A model generated the notes under the pieces. That model was not told the origin of the DNA and searched no databases. It worked only from the letters and a program-made list of their open reading frames with translations. From Pterobdella sp. o SKG-2022 (lineage: Eukaryota > Annelida > Clitellata > Hirudinida > Piscicolidae): a DNA stretch of 64,000 bases. The stretch is taken from positions 6,671,007 to 6,735,006 of the forward strand of contig OZ038327.1 of assembly GCA_964035795.1 (NCBI GenBank), in the 5' to 3' direction. Made by a program: the position numbers and the translations under genes. Positions 45,235 through 56,223 of this stretch are shown here, piece by piece; positions within the stretch are counted from its first letter, which is position 1, and every line of letters begins with the position of its first letter.

Positions 45235-45440
45235 TATTATCAAATGCTAATGTAAGATATCTTTACGAAAAGCTTCGTGTATGAAGTTTTCTGAATTAAT
45301 CATAGTGTTTGTGTCTATTATATAAAAACAATCATCAACTGTTTTCAAAATCAATTAATGGGAAAAAGTTAGTACAAAAAATAGATATAATTTTCGATAA
45401 GTTTAGCCTTATCCTTAAAGAACACTTATAAAATAATTGA
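45235..45440. repeat. M1 and M2 pieces inside the MULE
   Basis: 45240-45320 has ATGCTAATGTAAGATATC and TTTACGAAAAGCTTCGTG (M1). 45340-45430 has ATATAATTTTCGATAAGTTT and AGCCTTATCCTTAAAG (M2). MULE sequence resembling TTGCAACAA...GTGAATATC occurs on both sides. Confidence 0.6.
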
Positions 45441-45552
45441 AAATTGTAATTACGATGTAGTTTACCCCTTGCAACAAGTGGGTGATTTAGGAATGAAGCA
45501 GTATATAAAGGCAGACATTTCATTCCCACTGTAATTCAGTTTGTAGTATAGT

Positions 45553-46680
45553 ATGGAGTTCGTACAAAGTAGCCGTGGTAGTTCAAAAAGTATACATATG
45601 AATGTAAACTGAGATTAAATGATACAATGCAAACCTAAATTAAAGGTAGTTGGAAATCATATAGGAGACAGGATAAATAAATACACACATGCACTTAATG
45701 CTGGTCATGCTGAAGCAAATTGAAAGCAGCCGAGAAGACAGCTCATAAATCTTATTTTGAAAACTCAGTGACATCAATATGGATACAGCTGTTAATTTAC
45801 CAGCAATTCGTGATATGCCCAGGAATATTCGTCGTCAACGAAAAAATGCTGGCAACCCAATTCCAGTAGCATTAACTAGATCAGCACTGTTTATACCAAA
45901 AAATCTTCAGCGAACCATTTCTTTTGTACGACAATGGAGCAGAAGATGAAAAAATTTTAATCTAAACTACAGAAAACAATTTCGATTTGCTTTAAAGCGC
46001 CGACAATTGGTTCTGTGATGGTACTTTTGAAATAGTACCAAAAATTTTTTATTAATTCTTTTTAATGCATGCTTATATACATGTTCATGTAATGTCTTTT
46101 ACCTGTCAAAAGACAAGAAACTTACGTACTTGCTGTTTCAGCAACGGCATCAGTTGAAAGGTTTGTTTCCAAGCAACATCATGATAGACTTTGAAATGAC
46201 ATCAAAAAATGCACTATCAAAAACATTTCTAGAAGCAGAAGTGAAAGGGTGTTTTTAACATCTTGCATAGTTCGTACATAAAAAAGTATAGAGCGGTGAA
46301 CTCCAAAAAAGGTACAAAGATGATGCAGAATTCAGTCTGCAAGTCCACCTGCTTCCAGCTCTAGCTTTTGTACCAGTGAGAAGAGTATGTGAATTTTTTG
46401 ATATTTTAGAAAAGGAGTTAAAAGGAGAAGTCCAGCCACTTTCGGATTATTTTGAGAATAATTTTATTGGCCGCAGACAGCGGCATGGGAAGCGTGCGCC
46501 ATTGTTCCCTCACATCCTGTAGAACTGCAGAGAATAAGGTGGAAGATTATATCCCAAAAATAAACAATCATGTTGAAGGGTGGCATCGACATGTTAGTGC
46601 TTACCACACAAATATTTGTTGAAGCGGGAACAGGCGCTCAACAAAATGAAGCAAGCAAGAATAATTGCAGAAGAGAAACC
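45553..46680 (+). pseudogene. FLYWCH/MULE transposase remnant
   Basis: Start MEFVQSSRGSSKSIHMNVN, then KLKVVGNHIGDRINKYTHAL and NAGHAEAN (FLYWCH zinc-finger domain, 45553-45725). Then DMPRNIRRQRKNAGNP and RSALFIPKNLQRT (45815-45920), and the transposase core MIDFEMTSKNALSKTFLEAE (46180), VHLLPALAFVPVRRVCEF (46340), FENNFIGRRQRHGKRAP and the NNHVEGWHRHVSAYHTN block (46565-46620), a known conserved site in this transposase family. At least six stops or frameshifts. It would have cut and pasted the surrounding element; now inactive. Confidence 0.85.
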
Positions 46681-46905
46681 ACCATCACAAAAAAAAAATA
46701 CGTAGCAATGACCAACAGACTTTCAACCTTTGTAAAAGAATTTGAAAATTGTAGCCAATTTGAATATCTATGTGGTATTGCCCATAATTTACAGCTGTTA
46801 ACGCTTTACTATGTATTGTTTTTTGTATTAATTTTCATGTTTAAAATCTTCCTTATTTTGACGACTAAAAAAAAGAAGTGAAATTTCATGTTATGTTTTT
46901 TAGGG

Positions 46906-47042
46906 GGTAAATGTCCGGAGGTAAGATGTCCGTGGGATAAATTTCTGAAAGGTAAAACGTCTGGTGATAACTGTCTGGGGGGTAAATGTCCAGAGGGTGA
47001 ATGTCCGGGGTGTGAACGTCCGAGGGTTAAAGTCCGGATACC
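46906..47042. repeat. MULE right terminal array
   Basis: About nine units, 14-16 bp each, e.g. GGGGGTAAATGTCC, GGAGGTAAGATGTCC, AGAGGGTGAATGTCC, GAGGGTTAAAGTCC, ending GGATACC before the target duplication. Confidence 0.85.
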
Positions 47043-47239
47043 GTTCAAATCTCTACTCAAAATAACAGTGAAGCAATGGATTTAATTCGAGGTTTAGAAG
47101 ACAAAAACAAGCCAATAAAATTTGGACTAAGAATGGTGGAAAGGGTAGAGTTGTCAGAAAAGATAGTTCAATAAAAGAAATGTATGAACAAATCTTTTTT
47201 TCGAAAATATAAAATTAAACTTAGTAAATCAAAACTTAA

Positions 47240-47560
47240 TTTTTATTGTCCAGTTCACCCACTTGCCATCTCTTCATAAAACTTTTTTTCATTCATCGAT
47301 CTTCCACTTTGTGGGGCATAGGCGCAAACAATGCTTACTACCTTTTTGCCAAAAATAATTACCACTACAATTAACCTATCTGATCTATTTTATTTCTAAA
47401 AAACTCATACATAAATCCTTTCTAACTAATATCCCTACACCAATAATCTTATCTTCATTACTAGACTACCAGTTTGAACTTTCAACCTAAACTACTCAAA
47501 TTTTGATCCATACCCTACACTTCACTTTTTGGATTTTGTTAATATCAACTTCCCTTTTCA
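47240..47560 (-). mobile_element. LINE family A endonuclease fragment A5
   Basis: Corresponds to 11880-12120 of copy A1: on minus it contains the IIFGKKVVSIV and CAYAPQSG-like block followed by SMNEKK, with numerous stops. Confidence 0.65.
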
Positions 47561-48017
47561 GCTACTTTTTACAAAACTTATTTAATAATTTCATATTGAA
47601 ACTATCAAAAGTGAAAACCCCTCTAAAAGAAAAAAAAAGAAAAATAGGAAAACTCAGACATTTTTATCACCCTTTGCCCATTAAAAACTGCTGGAGACTG
47701 AAAGCCATTGCTTTTCTGTGTATAGTCAAAGAAAATTTTTTGAGCAGATGTAACTCATTTTACAGAGATAATGGAGACGAAATTTAGAATAAGAAACTAG
47801 TAGGAACATATTTCTAAATAGGCCGGCATTATTGAAAAGTTCATTGTCATATGCTCTAGATGTTTTCAAATGAATCACATCAAAATAACATGATTTTGAA
47901 TTTCAGCTTAATAGTATATTTTGCATTTCATTCAAAAAGAACAAGACACTTCCACCACAAATAAAACCATCACAAAAAATCATTCATTGCACGATAAAAT
48001 ATCACAATAAACAAGGG
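47561..48017. other. Stretch downstream of the second host gene
   Basis: No repeat recognised. It would contain the 3' UTR of the minus-strand gene whose last exon ends at 48018. Confidence 0.35.
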
Positions 48018-51000
48018 CTAAACAAAGAGTTTGGGAACCATGGATGCGATAATGGGTAATAGAGTGGCGCGAAATCCACTCAACGAATTGTCCTTGTGTT
48101 TCCACTGCACTTCTTTGTATGTCTTGCTCCATCCTGGAAATGTAGTCATTCCGTTGATCCTTCCCTCCAACTCCGCCTGCAGTCATGAGTGGGTGCAAAC
48201 ATTGATGAGGCATTTAGACGATTGTAAAGACATTAGAGCTGATATTTTACTTTGATTGGCGAGTACTTTTTGAGGTATGCAATTAAAATGTCTAGACCAG
48301 GTACGTCTGCATGGTTAAATCATCGTTTTCATGATCATCATTATACCGCGGTTATTTGCAATTGTTTCCATCAGACTCACATTTATTACAAATATGTATT
48401 ATTAATTGAAACATTATCTTACCACCACCCTCTCACCACCATTCCCATCACTACCACCATTCCCATCACTACCACCATTCCCATCACTACCACCATCATA
48501 CGTACTGGTAGCAAAAAAAGCAATCTGATGATTTTTCAAGACATCGTAACCATCACCACCCTTGGCCACGAAGGAGGAAAGCAATATAGCATACTCTTCT
48601 GCGTTGGCAGTATTATTTCTGTTGTTACTCTAGTTGTTGTTATTGATACTATCAATATGGATGGCATGTTTACTTCATTATAATTATTAGTGATAGTTTA
48701 CCAAAAAAACCCTTGAAAGACCACTCCAGTGTCGTTCCGGTAAAAAAAAACATGGAAGACAGCAGTTTACGAGTTATAAATCAAGATGAATCAGCGTAAA
48801 CTTGAGCGCTACGGATTGTTTCTGACGGTGGGATAAACCCTCGAAATTCATTTTGTCGACTCTGGTTAGCAACCGACATGTTCGGCTGTTTGCGAAATTT
48901 GATTTTCAAAGTTATTTTTTCTGCTTTCTGGACACGGCCTGTTTTTTATTTTTATCAAAATTATTTTAGAATTTTATTATAAAAACTTTAGTATAACTTT
49001 TTTCAAGTGTTCGAAAAATTTTTTTCGATCGTAAGTTTATACGTTATACGTTAGCGATATTTTAAAAACTGTAGTATTTATCTAATTAACTTATATTTAT
49101 TTCGAAATACTTTTTACGTAAAAAAAAAATGTCATACTTCAGAGATTTTTTGTTAAGCTTATCCCATAATACTAATCTTCCCTCGCGTCAAGGGAAACGC
49201 CGAGTTTTTTATTTAAACAATAGGAGTAATATATGTAATAGCAATAGGTTAAATAAAAATATCAATAACTACAGTAAGAGTTTTAAAAATAATTGCAATT
49301 CTAGCCAGAAAAAAAAGAAAATTCTAAAAAAGAGTGGTCGAAAGAAAAGGCATTCTTCAAGAAGAATTGCCACACAGTTAATGAAAGTCTTTTTCGAGTT
49401 GGATCTTTGAATGTTGGTTCGATGAGGGGGGAAAGCTTCTGAAGTGGTGGAAACCATGTCGAAGAGGAGAGTCGATCTGTGTTGTTTACAAAAGACTCGT
49501 TAAAAGATGCTGAGAAGATTGCGTTCAAACAAATCAATCCCGAATCTGTTGAGATATATCGACCGGCTAAGCAAAGACGGCGAGAGAACCAGCACGTGAT
49601 TGGGGATAAACCGTTGAGAAATAATAATGTCCCTGGATGTTGATTTTAAAAAAGAAGCATGAAGAGAGCATTATATACACCTTCTCATTATGGGGATTTC
49701 ATGGAATCCAGGTGGCTTGTCCGAAGTCTATCCCGTGGAAGGTCCCAGCGAAATCCTTTTTATAGCCCGTTTTCCTTTACCAAGAGTTGGGCTTTTTGAA
49801 AGTTCTATCTCGAAGTCAGCCTTTCCTTTCAGAGCGATCGAGTAAATCTGCACAAACCATGTCTAACTTTCTTTTATCATTCAATATGAACTCATTCCAA
49901 GTCTTTTTGGGCCTACCAGGCTTCTTGCAAGTACCTAAATCCAACTTTCGCACTTGAGAAATCCAACCCACGCTACGCTCTAAATGTCCAAACCACCTCA
50001 TTCTGCTTTTACGAAGAACTACCTCAACATCCCGAAAGCCAAGTTTTGAAAAGAGTGAGTGAGAGCAAACGTTATCATTCGTTTTGATGTTTCCCATCCA
50101 GCGAATCATGGCAAGGTCATTTCGTCTAAGGCGGTTCAACCTGGAAACTGTTACGGGCTATGTTTCAGCAGCATGTAACATAGCTCTTCTGACACAGGTT
50201 GAATAGACACGGTTTCTGGTCAATTATGATAAATGACGATTAGCAAGAAGTGGAAGAAGTTGGTAAAATTTAGCTCAGGCACACTTACAACATGCTATTG
50301 AAGCAAGCTCACATCCACCACCTGCAGATAACATATCTCCAAGATAGCAGAACTCTGGGACAACTTCCAGTTTTTCATCACCAATCATCACTTCCTTCAC
50401 TAATCTCCCATCAACAGGCCGTGCTGTACCAAGGCAACGAGCGCATCGGAAGTTAAGATCCAAATTAAGAGAGCCTTTTATGCCGCTGCATTTCTTGTGT
50501 ACCCATTGCCTGCAGCCTCTACACTGAATAAAATTTCTACCCACACCTGCTTGGCATACACCACAAGGGTATTTCCCAGATTTTCTCAACACATCAAGGT
50601 TTGAACCAGAAACCATTAGCTTTGTCTTACCCATATTCACCCTCAACCCCTTTCTCTCCATCTCCGATCTCCATGTGGAAGATAAAATATATTTTTGAAT
50701 GAAAACTTTATTTTTTCAGTTTTCTCTGTTTTGAGGCAGCTTTTTCGCTTTTTCCAAGTTCGAGAGTCCTTTTTTCTTCAGATCATTTTTGATGATGTTT
50801 GCCATACTTTTTCGTAGACGTTCATTTTTCTTTGCTCCATCGAAGGCATTTTTAAGTTTCGTCGGCATTGGAAGATTTTTTCGTCTGAGATGTGACCAAT
50901 GTAGCTCCACCTTTTTTTCGATCATTCCTTATATATGTACATAATTATGATTAACTAAACTAAACTATTTAAATCAAACACTTTTATTTTGTATACTTGA

Positions 51001-52296
51001 TAATGTGAGTTCAACTTACGAAAAGCTTCGTATTATTATTCAGTTAATAAAAGTGTTTGATTCAATTATAAGATCTTTATTTGTCATCCTGTTTGGGTAA
51101 AGAACCCGAAAGACATTCCTTAAGCATTTTCTCTCGAACGCCTCTATCTTTTTGAAATCTGCCTCCACTGGAGTCCAAGTTGAGCAGTTCTATAAAAGTC
51201 TGGTGTAGGAAATATATATTCTATTTTTTGATCCAATCTTTTGCGATATTAAATATCTATGATTTTTAATTGCTATTTTGTTTACATTCTATATTCTTTC
51301 TTGTTTATCTTTTGATGTGTTCAATATTACGCCAAGTATTTTTATGTTTTCTAAGTTATTTGTTTCAAATGTTTCTGTTTTTGGAAGATTCATTTCCAGA
51401 TTGAACTTTCATTATATTTAGGAATTATTTTTTGTATTTTTTTCTATTTTTTGATCATTTGAAGAATAAGTTTTGATCGTCAGCACACGTAGTTCCATTG
51501 AAATTTAGGTTTGTTATGATGACTTTCCTCTTTTCCGTTGCTTTGGATTAGTATATTATGAACAGTATTGGTGATAGACAATCTTCTGAAGGTATGACTA
51601 AAAACAAGTACTGCCTTACAATGAAAGAGTACCAAAATACAAGCACAAATAAAATACACAACAAGGAGCATGAGTTACCAACTGTCATCAGAGACTTTCT
51701 CATACTGCTTGTTTTTCTTGTTGTAAACTTGCAAGTCCTGTCAATAGTATTATATTTCTAATGAACAACAATGTAACAATGATTTCTTGATGATTATCAA
51801 CTACAAATAAAACTGTAAAACTACGTACCTCAACTCGCTGGCCGTTTGGTCGGGTAAAGTTGTACTTCACAAACACCCCTGGAATTAACGCACCCATGAG
51901 AATATCATTATTTCTCATGAATATTGAAATTATTACTGGAAACTTGCAAAAATTTTCCGTGGTTGGAATCTAGAGAAAAGTCCTTGACCGAGTGTTCAAA
52001 AACCTTCGATATTTCAATATTGTTGTTGAGAATGTGAGATCGTTTAGAAACATTATGTTTTTGAAGTTGAATGAAATTTAACTTGGAATAATTAAAAATT
52101 AGATACAATAGTTGTGGTAGCTCAAATTCCCTACTTTTTTTGCGATTTGAAGCCACACAGACCTCTAGCACATGCTTTCATATAACATGCTTGTATGCAC
52201 TCACCTTTCTGAGATTGGAGCCAAGCAGTTTGATTGAATCTACGTTGTTGTTGTCCCAAGGAAAAACTGTCATAGCATCTTCGTATGTTACATTAC
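48018..52296 (-). CDS. Unidentified host gene, three 3' exons (partial)
   Basis: Three minus-strand segments splice in phase. 52296-52205 (after ACACACAG, donor AAG|GTGAGT) reads NVTYEDAMTVFPWDNNNVDS, IKLLGSNLRK. 51942-51829 (after TTTTTGCAAG, donor GAG|GTACGT) reads FPVIISIFMRNNDILMGALI, PGVFVKYNFTRPNGQRVE. 48176-48018 (after ATGACTGCAG) reads AELEGRINGMTTFPGWSKTY, KEVQWKHKDNSLSGF, then a hydrophobic RATLLPIIASMVPKLFV and TAG. Joins are phase 0; the first segment enters with a split codon, so upstream exons are missing. Two hydrophobic stretches hint at a membrane protein. I recognise no family. The 3.65-kb second intron contains LINE B3, B4 and J plus an M1 MITE. Confidence 0.55.
48435..48497. 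repeat. 18-bp minisatellite, about 3.5 units
   Basis: Unit ACCACCATTCCCATCACT repeated three times in exact tandem with a partial fourth. Confidence 0.9.
48690..49755 (+). mobile_element. LINE family B copy B3, 5' part with internal deletion
   Basis: The 5' UTR (from about 48870) is nearly identical to that of B1, e.g. TTTCTGGACACGGCCTGTTT. ORF start MSYFRDFLLSLSHNTNLPS, then KASEVVETMSKRRVDLCCLQ, jumping at about 49505 to DAEKIAFKQINPESVEIYR, so most of the endonuclease is deleted. It ends at about 49755 in the sequence coding F-L-W-N-P-G-G-L-S-E. The upstream 48690-48865 block is also found at 52712-52870. Confidence 0.82.
49756..50670 (-). mobile_element. LINE family B copy B4, 3' part
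   Basis: MERKGLRVNMGKTKLMVSGS, zinc finger CGVCQAGVGRNFIQCRGC and WVHKKCSGIKG, EVVPEFCYLGDMLSAGGGCE, SRMRWFGHLERSVGWISQVR, KKPGRPKKTWNEF, LDMVCADLLDRSERK. The 3' end at about 49756 carries the GGAAAACGGGCTATAAAAAG terminus. Opposite orientation to B3 and abutting it. Confidence 0.85.
50700..51500 (-). mobile_element. LINE family J fragment with a MITE in it
   Basis: From the right: LPKTETFETNNLENIKILGV, a block like KCLRNVFRVLYPNRMTNKDL, then M1 insertion at 50968-51062, then IEKKVELHWSHLRRKNLPMP and SMANIIKNDLKKKGLSNLEK. This is the post-RT domain of a LINE. No RT core is present except a weak CVLTIKT remnant of motif C. Confidence 0.65.
50968..51062. mobile_element. M1 MITE, compact complete copy
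   Basis: Ends AATCAAACACTTTTATT and AATAAAAGTGTTTGATT are inverted. Inside are ACTTGATAATGTGAGTTC and ACTTACGAAAAGCTTCGTAT. Confidence 0.75.
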
Positions 52297-52369
52297 CTGT
52301 GTGTTTGTTTCCGTATTTGAGTGTTTCCACAAAAATGAATCGACAGGGTTTTCATCAAACCACAAACGA

Positions 52370-52700
52370 TGCCGGAATCAGAAATCTTGCTAGTCAGACA
52401 CAGCGTAATATATAATGATGGGCATATTGGAACACACGTGAAACAACTTGGAAAAGACTACTTAAAAATCAATATGTCATTGTCGGGTAAAATGAGACCG
52501 AAAGCCTTGATTGGCAATCATTCTAGGAGAATAAACCCAGGCAAAAAATCAGGACCTGAAAAGCCTAAGGCCGTTGAGTGTCATCAAATAGCTTTTTTGC
52601 GACCAGTTGGTGCCAAGTTGTATCGCTTATGCTTTTCCTTGGTGGTCACCTGTTTAGTCAAGACAGGGGTTATTATGGATTGAGCATTGTTTTATGTCCA
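52370..52700. other. Open stretch of unknown origin
   Basis: A plus frame is open for 104 codons (52369-52683; PESEILLVRHSVIYNDGHI, RRINPGKKSGPEKP). No domain recognised. It lies between the second host gene exon and a LINE 5' end and may be part of that LINE's leader. Confidence 0.3.
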
Positions 52701-53945
52701 TAAACTAGCCCAATAAACCCTAGAAAGACCACTCCAGTGCCTTTCCGGCAGAAAAAACACGGGATACAGCAGTTTACGAGTTATAAGTCTAGATGAATCA
52801 GCATAAACCTGGGCGCTATGAGATGTCTCTGACGGTGGAATGAACCCTCAAAGTTCTATGGATCGACTACCTGCCGCTTCAAGCCTGGCAGCCTCTGGCC
52901 AATAAGTTGCCACGACCCGTCACGGACTGTCGCTTCCTTTAGGTGCTTGAGGCTAAGTCAAAGGCCGAAAGCAGAACCTGTATTCCTATGCACCAAAAAA
53001 TTTTAAATCAATAAACATAAAAACAAAAAGTGTTGAGATGAAACTTGCGTGCAAGAATATAAGAATGCTTTGTGGCGGACATTCCAAAGACCCATTGCAG
53101 ATCCATGACCATAGAAAAACAATCATGATCAATTTGGAGCTGAAACGATTGAAAGTCGACATAGCCGCTCTATAAGAGACAAGGATTTTATCAAGTGGTA
53201 GCCTAAGAGAATCAATTACACTATCTTTTGGCAAAGGAAGAATTTTGATGGAAATCAGCTTCAAGGTAAAGGATTCGCAGTGAGAAACACTCTTTTGCCC
53301 AATATTGAGCCATCTTCGTGTGGAACCGAACTCATGTTGCCTTTACTCTTTACGTTCTCAGTATGTCAAGTGACTGCTCAGTATCTACGCCCCTACACTT
53401 TGCTTTACATCTGGACAAAAAGATGCATTTTACGAGAAATTTGAAAGAATCATCGGAAATGTCCCCGAATCCGATCGTCTCTACTTTTTAGGATATTTTA
53501 ATGCAAGAGTAGGTGAAAATCATGACTCATGGCCTCGAGTTGTTGGTCACTTCAAATTTAAATTAAAATTCAATGACGAGTAGTAGTTCGGTGTAGGAAA
53601 GTTAAAGGAAAATGGCCTACGTTTGCTTGAATTATGCTACCAGAATGACCTCTGCATAACATACATTTTTCAACACAAAGCTTTTTTATCGAGGTTTCTG
53701 GTGCCATCCTAGATGAAAGAATTGACATCAACTTGACCTCATCATTACGCGACGGTCTTCGCTAAACTACGTTCAGATTACACGTAGTTATCATAGTGCT
53801 GAATGCCGATCATTCGCTTGTAAGCAGCAGGCTTAGACTTCAAGTAAAAAAAATGTATTGGTCAAGGCCAAAGAAACCCTCGCATATCAACTTCAAGAAT
53901 CATTAATAAAAGTTTACATGATAAGAATACCCAGTTTCTCAATGC
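52700..53945 (+). mobile_element. LINE family I, 5' region and endonuclease remnant
   Basis: The leader (AAGACCACTCCAGTGCCTTT, ACAGCAGTTTACGAGTTATA) also occurs at 48.7 kb. Then frameshifted endonuclease pieces: RKTIMINLELKRLKVDIAAL followed by a stop and ETRI, and later HVVIIVLNADHSL-like text. Ends near 53940 without RT. Confidence 0.65.
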
Positions 53946-54029
53946 AAACTAGTTGGCGTTAGTAAGGGTTATACAGCCATAAAACTTTGCTCTAAATCTT
54001 CATGATGGCTCAAAATAGAAATGAGATCA

Positions 54030-54895
54030 ACTGCGTCAACGTGAGTGAAAAGCACGACAAGTCCCGCGCACGGTAGGAGCGGTGTCAATCCTGAGCATCT
54101 CCCGATCGTTATCCACCATCCAGGAACAAAGTTCAGGTTGGGTAGTTGAAACGTTGGCACTATGCGTGGCCGTGCTGGAGAGGTTGTTGAGGTGCTGACA
54201 AGACGTAAAATTGACGTGTGCTGTGTACAAAAGATAAGATAGAAGAATGCTTCAGCTAGGATGGTCACAGAAAAAGACACTAAATACAAGTGTGTTTGGT
54301 CTGGAGGTAGTACTAGGGTTGGGGGTGTGGGTGTTTTGGTAAGCAGGAATTGGGTAGATAAAATAGTGGAGGTCATAGGGTTAATGACAAGTTAATGTTC
54401 TCAAAGCTTTTGATTAGGAAGCGTATTACAATCATTGTCTCAACTTATGCGCCACAACAAGGATTAGCAGACATAGATAAGGATAAATTTTATGAACTTC
54501 TACTTTCTTCTCTATTCAGACTAAGCGAGAACAAAGTTGTGTTCTTGGGTGGTGACTTGAATGGACATGTAGGGGGGTCGATAACGGCTATGAGTGTTCA
54601 TGGGGGTTTCGGGTATGGGACTAGAAATCAGGAAGGTGAAAGAATCCTTGAGCTAGGTGCAGCTTTAAAAATGTGTGTTTGTACAACTTTTTTCAAGAAA
54701 AGAGATAGCAGATTAGTAACATATGTTTCCGGTACAGTTAGAGCACAGATTGACTATATTATGGTCAAGAGTAAGGACAGAAAATTTGTTAAAGATGTAA
54801 AAGTGGTGCCTGGAGAAGAGGTTGGGCAACAGCATCAATTGCTACTGTGTGACATATCAATGGGGCCCATGAAAAATTATAGAAAACTATGATTC
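54030..54895 (+). mobile_element. LINE family E endonuclease fragment E2
   Basis: GRAGEVVEVLTRRKIDVCCV, then KYKCVWSGGSTRVGGVGVLV. From 54395 a 165-codon open frame reads IIVSTYAPQQGLADIDKDKF, VVFLGGDLNGHVGGSITAMS, RAQIDYIMVKSKDRKFVKDV and QQHQLLLCDISMGP. The D-L-N-G-H and D-Y-I-M blocks are AP-endonuclease motifs. Truncated at about 54895 before RT. Confidence 0.82.
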
Positions 54896-55539
54896 TTCAA
54901 ACGACTCAAATAAGCTCAAAAATAGATTTGCTTACATTAGAAGAGCAATTAGCCGATCCTACTTCAAAAACTCTGCATTCAGGCAACAGCAAATCAAAAG
55001 ATACATCTGTTCAAGGTCTCAACAAGTCCCTAAAGATGCCCGTTTCAATCTTCAAAGACATATTATAATAACTAGAAATGAAAAAAGAAGATGCTAAAAC
55101 AAGCAATTCCCCGCTAGACCAAGTACATTTTGGAAAAATGCACGGTTACTTTGAGCGTAGTTTGGATTATTCATAACATAAGCTTAAATTAGAATGAGAA
55201 TTTTTATATTCGGAAAATTTGCTTAGTTTTTCTGTTATTATATGTGAAATTTCGTTTTTTGTTATTTGAATAATAGAACGAACGGTGAAAAATCAATAAT
55301 TTTGGAGAATAATATTTTTTTAAAACTCTATGAAAATTTTTAATTAATTATAAATTAAAAATATTTTTATATTTCAGTTTCAAATAAAAACTTCAAACTA
55401 CTCTTTTTAATGCTATGCGGTTAAAAGCCCATTTGATAACACTTGTACCCATTGATCTCATATGATTTTAAGGGAGGAAAAGTGGGCAAAGATTACGAAA
55501 AAACAGAAATAGTTCCAGCAGAAAGAAAAATTTCAAAAA
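54896..55539. other. Unassigned stretch
   Basis: 54900-55100 is open in a plus frame (RRAISRSYFKNSAFRQQQIK) but I could not identify it. 55140-55540 is AT-rich with nothing recognised. Confidence 0.35.
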
Positions 55540-55875
55540 AGTTTCCAATCAATATATGAGTAAATTAAGAAGATTTCCTAGCACCATTCTTCTTGAATCT
55601 CTTTCTTGACGCAATGACACGAGTTTCAGTGAACAGTCATTTTGATAAAAGTGTGTCTAGTATGTTGTGACGATGTCCCAATCCTGGTCAATTACTGCCA
55701 AAGATTAAACCATCAAATAACGATACAAAGCTATATCAATAGCATATTATGCTACCTATATAGTTTTGGTGAGCAACAATCTAGATGATCTGAACTGCCA
55801 AGTACAAGCTGTCAATCTTCAACAACTTGTGATTACAATTGAATTTGTCTTATCCAGTATGATTTCTTAATCAAA
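55540..55875 (+). mobile_element. LINE RT fragment (family F/I-like)
   Basis: LAPFFLNLFLDAMTRVSVNS (motif B) and HFDKSVSSML, then out of frame the motif C region and V-S-N-N-L-D-D-L-like text near 55790. Short and frameshifted, adjoining the assembly gap region. Confidence 0.6.
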
Positions 55876-56022
55876 TCAATGAAACCTAATTTTTTTTAAC
55901 TAACACATGTATTTATTTTCTAAAATAGTGACAAAAGTGAATCTAAAAAAAAAGAGAGAACATAAAGTTATATGAGAATAGGAAATTAACTACAAACTAA
56001 ATCAGGAACGAAATTAATTAAC

Positions 56023-56223
56023 GNNNNNNNNNNNNNNNNNNNNNNNNNNNNNNNNNNNNNNNNNNNNNNNNNNNNNNNNNNNNNNNNNNNNNNNNNNNNN
56101 NNNNNNNNNNNNNNNNNNNNNNNNNNNNNNNNNNNNNNNNNNNNNNNNNNNNNNNNNNNNNNNNNNNNNNNNNNNNNNNNNNNNNNNNNNNNNNNNNNNN
56201 NNNNNNNNNNNNNNNNNNNNNNN
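56023..56223. other. Assembly gap (Ns)
   Basis: 201 unknown bases, so the 5' end of the following LINE cannot be seen. Confidence 0.99.

Larger units (their letters stand above)
45024..47042 (+). mobile_element. Mutator-like (MULE) DNA transposon with repeat-array termini
   Basis: Bounded by a 9-bp duplication, GTTTAAATC (45015-45023) and GTTCAAATC (47043-47051), the length typical of Mutator-type insertions. The ends GATTTTAGGACTATAACC and (reverse complement) GGTATCCGGACTTTAACC align without gaps. Both ends are built from a 14-15 bp unit close to GGGGTAAATGTCCGG: about four units on the left, about nine on the right. Inside lie a FLYWCH-like piece and MULE transposase remains. M1 and M2 MITE pieces interrupt it at 45235-45440. 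Non-autonomous today. Confidence 0.88.

Noticed and set aside
45024..47042. The terminal repeat arrays as a CRISPR array or satellite
   Set aside because: Units are contiguous without unique spacers, occur inverted at both ends of one element, and the interior encodes MULE transposase remains.
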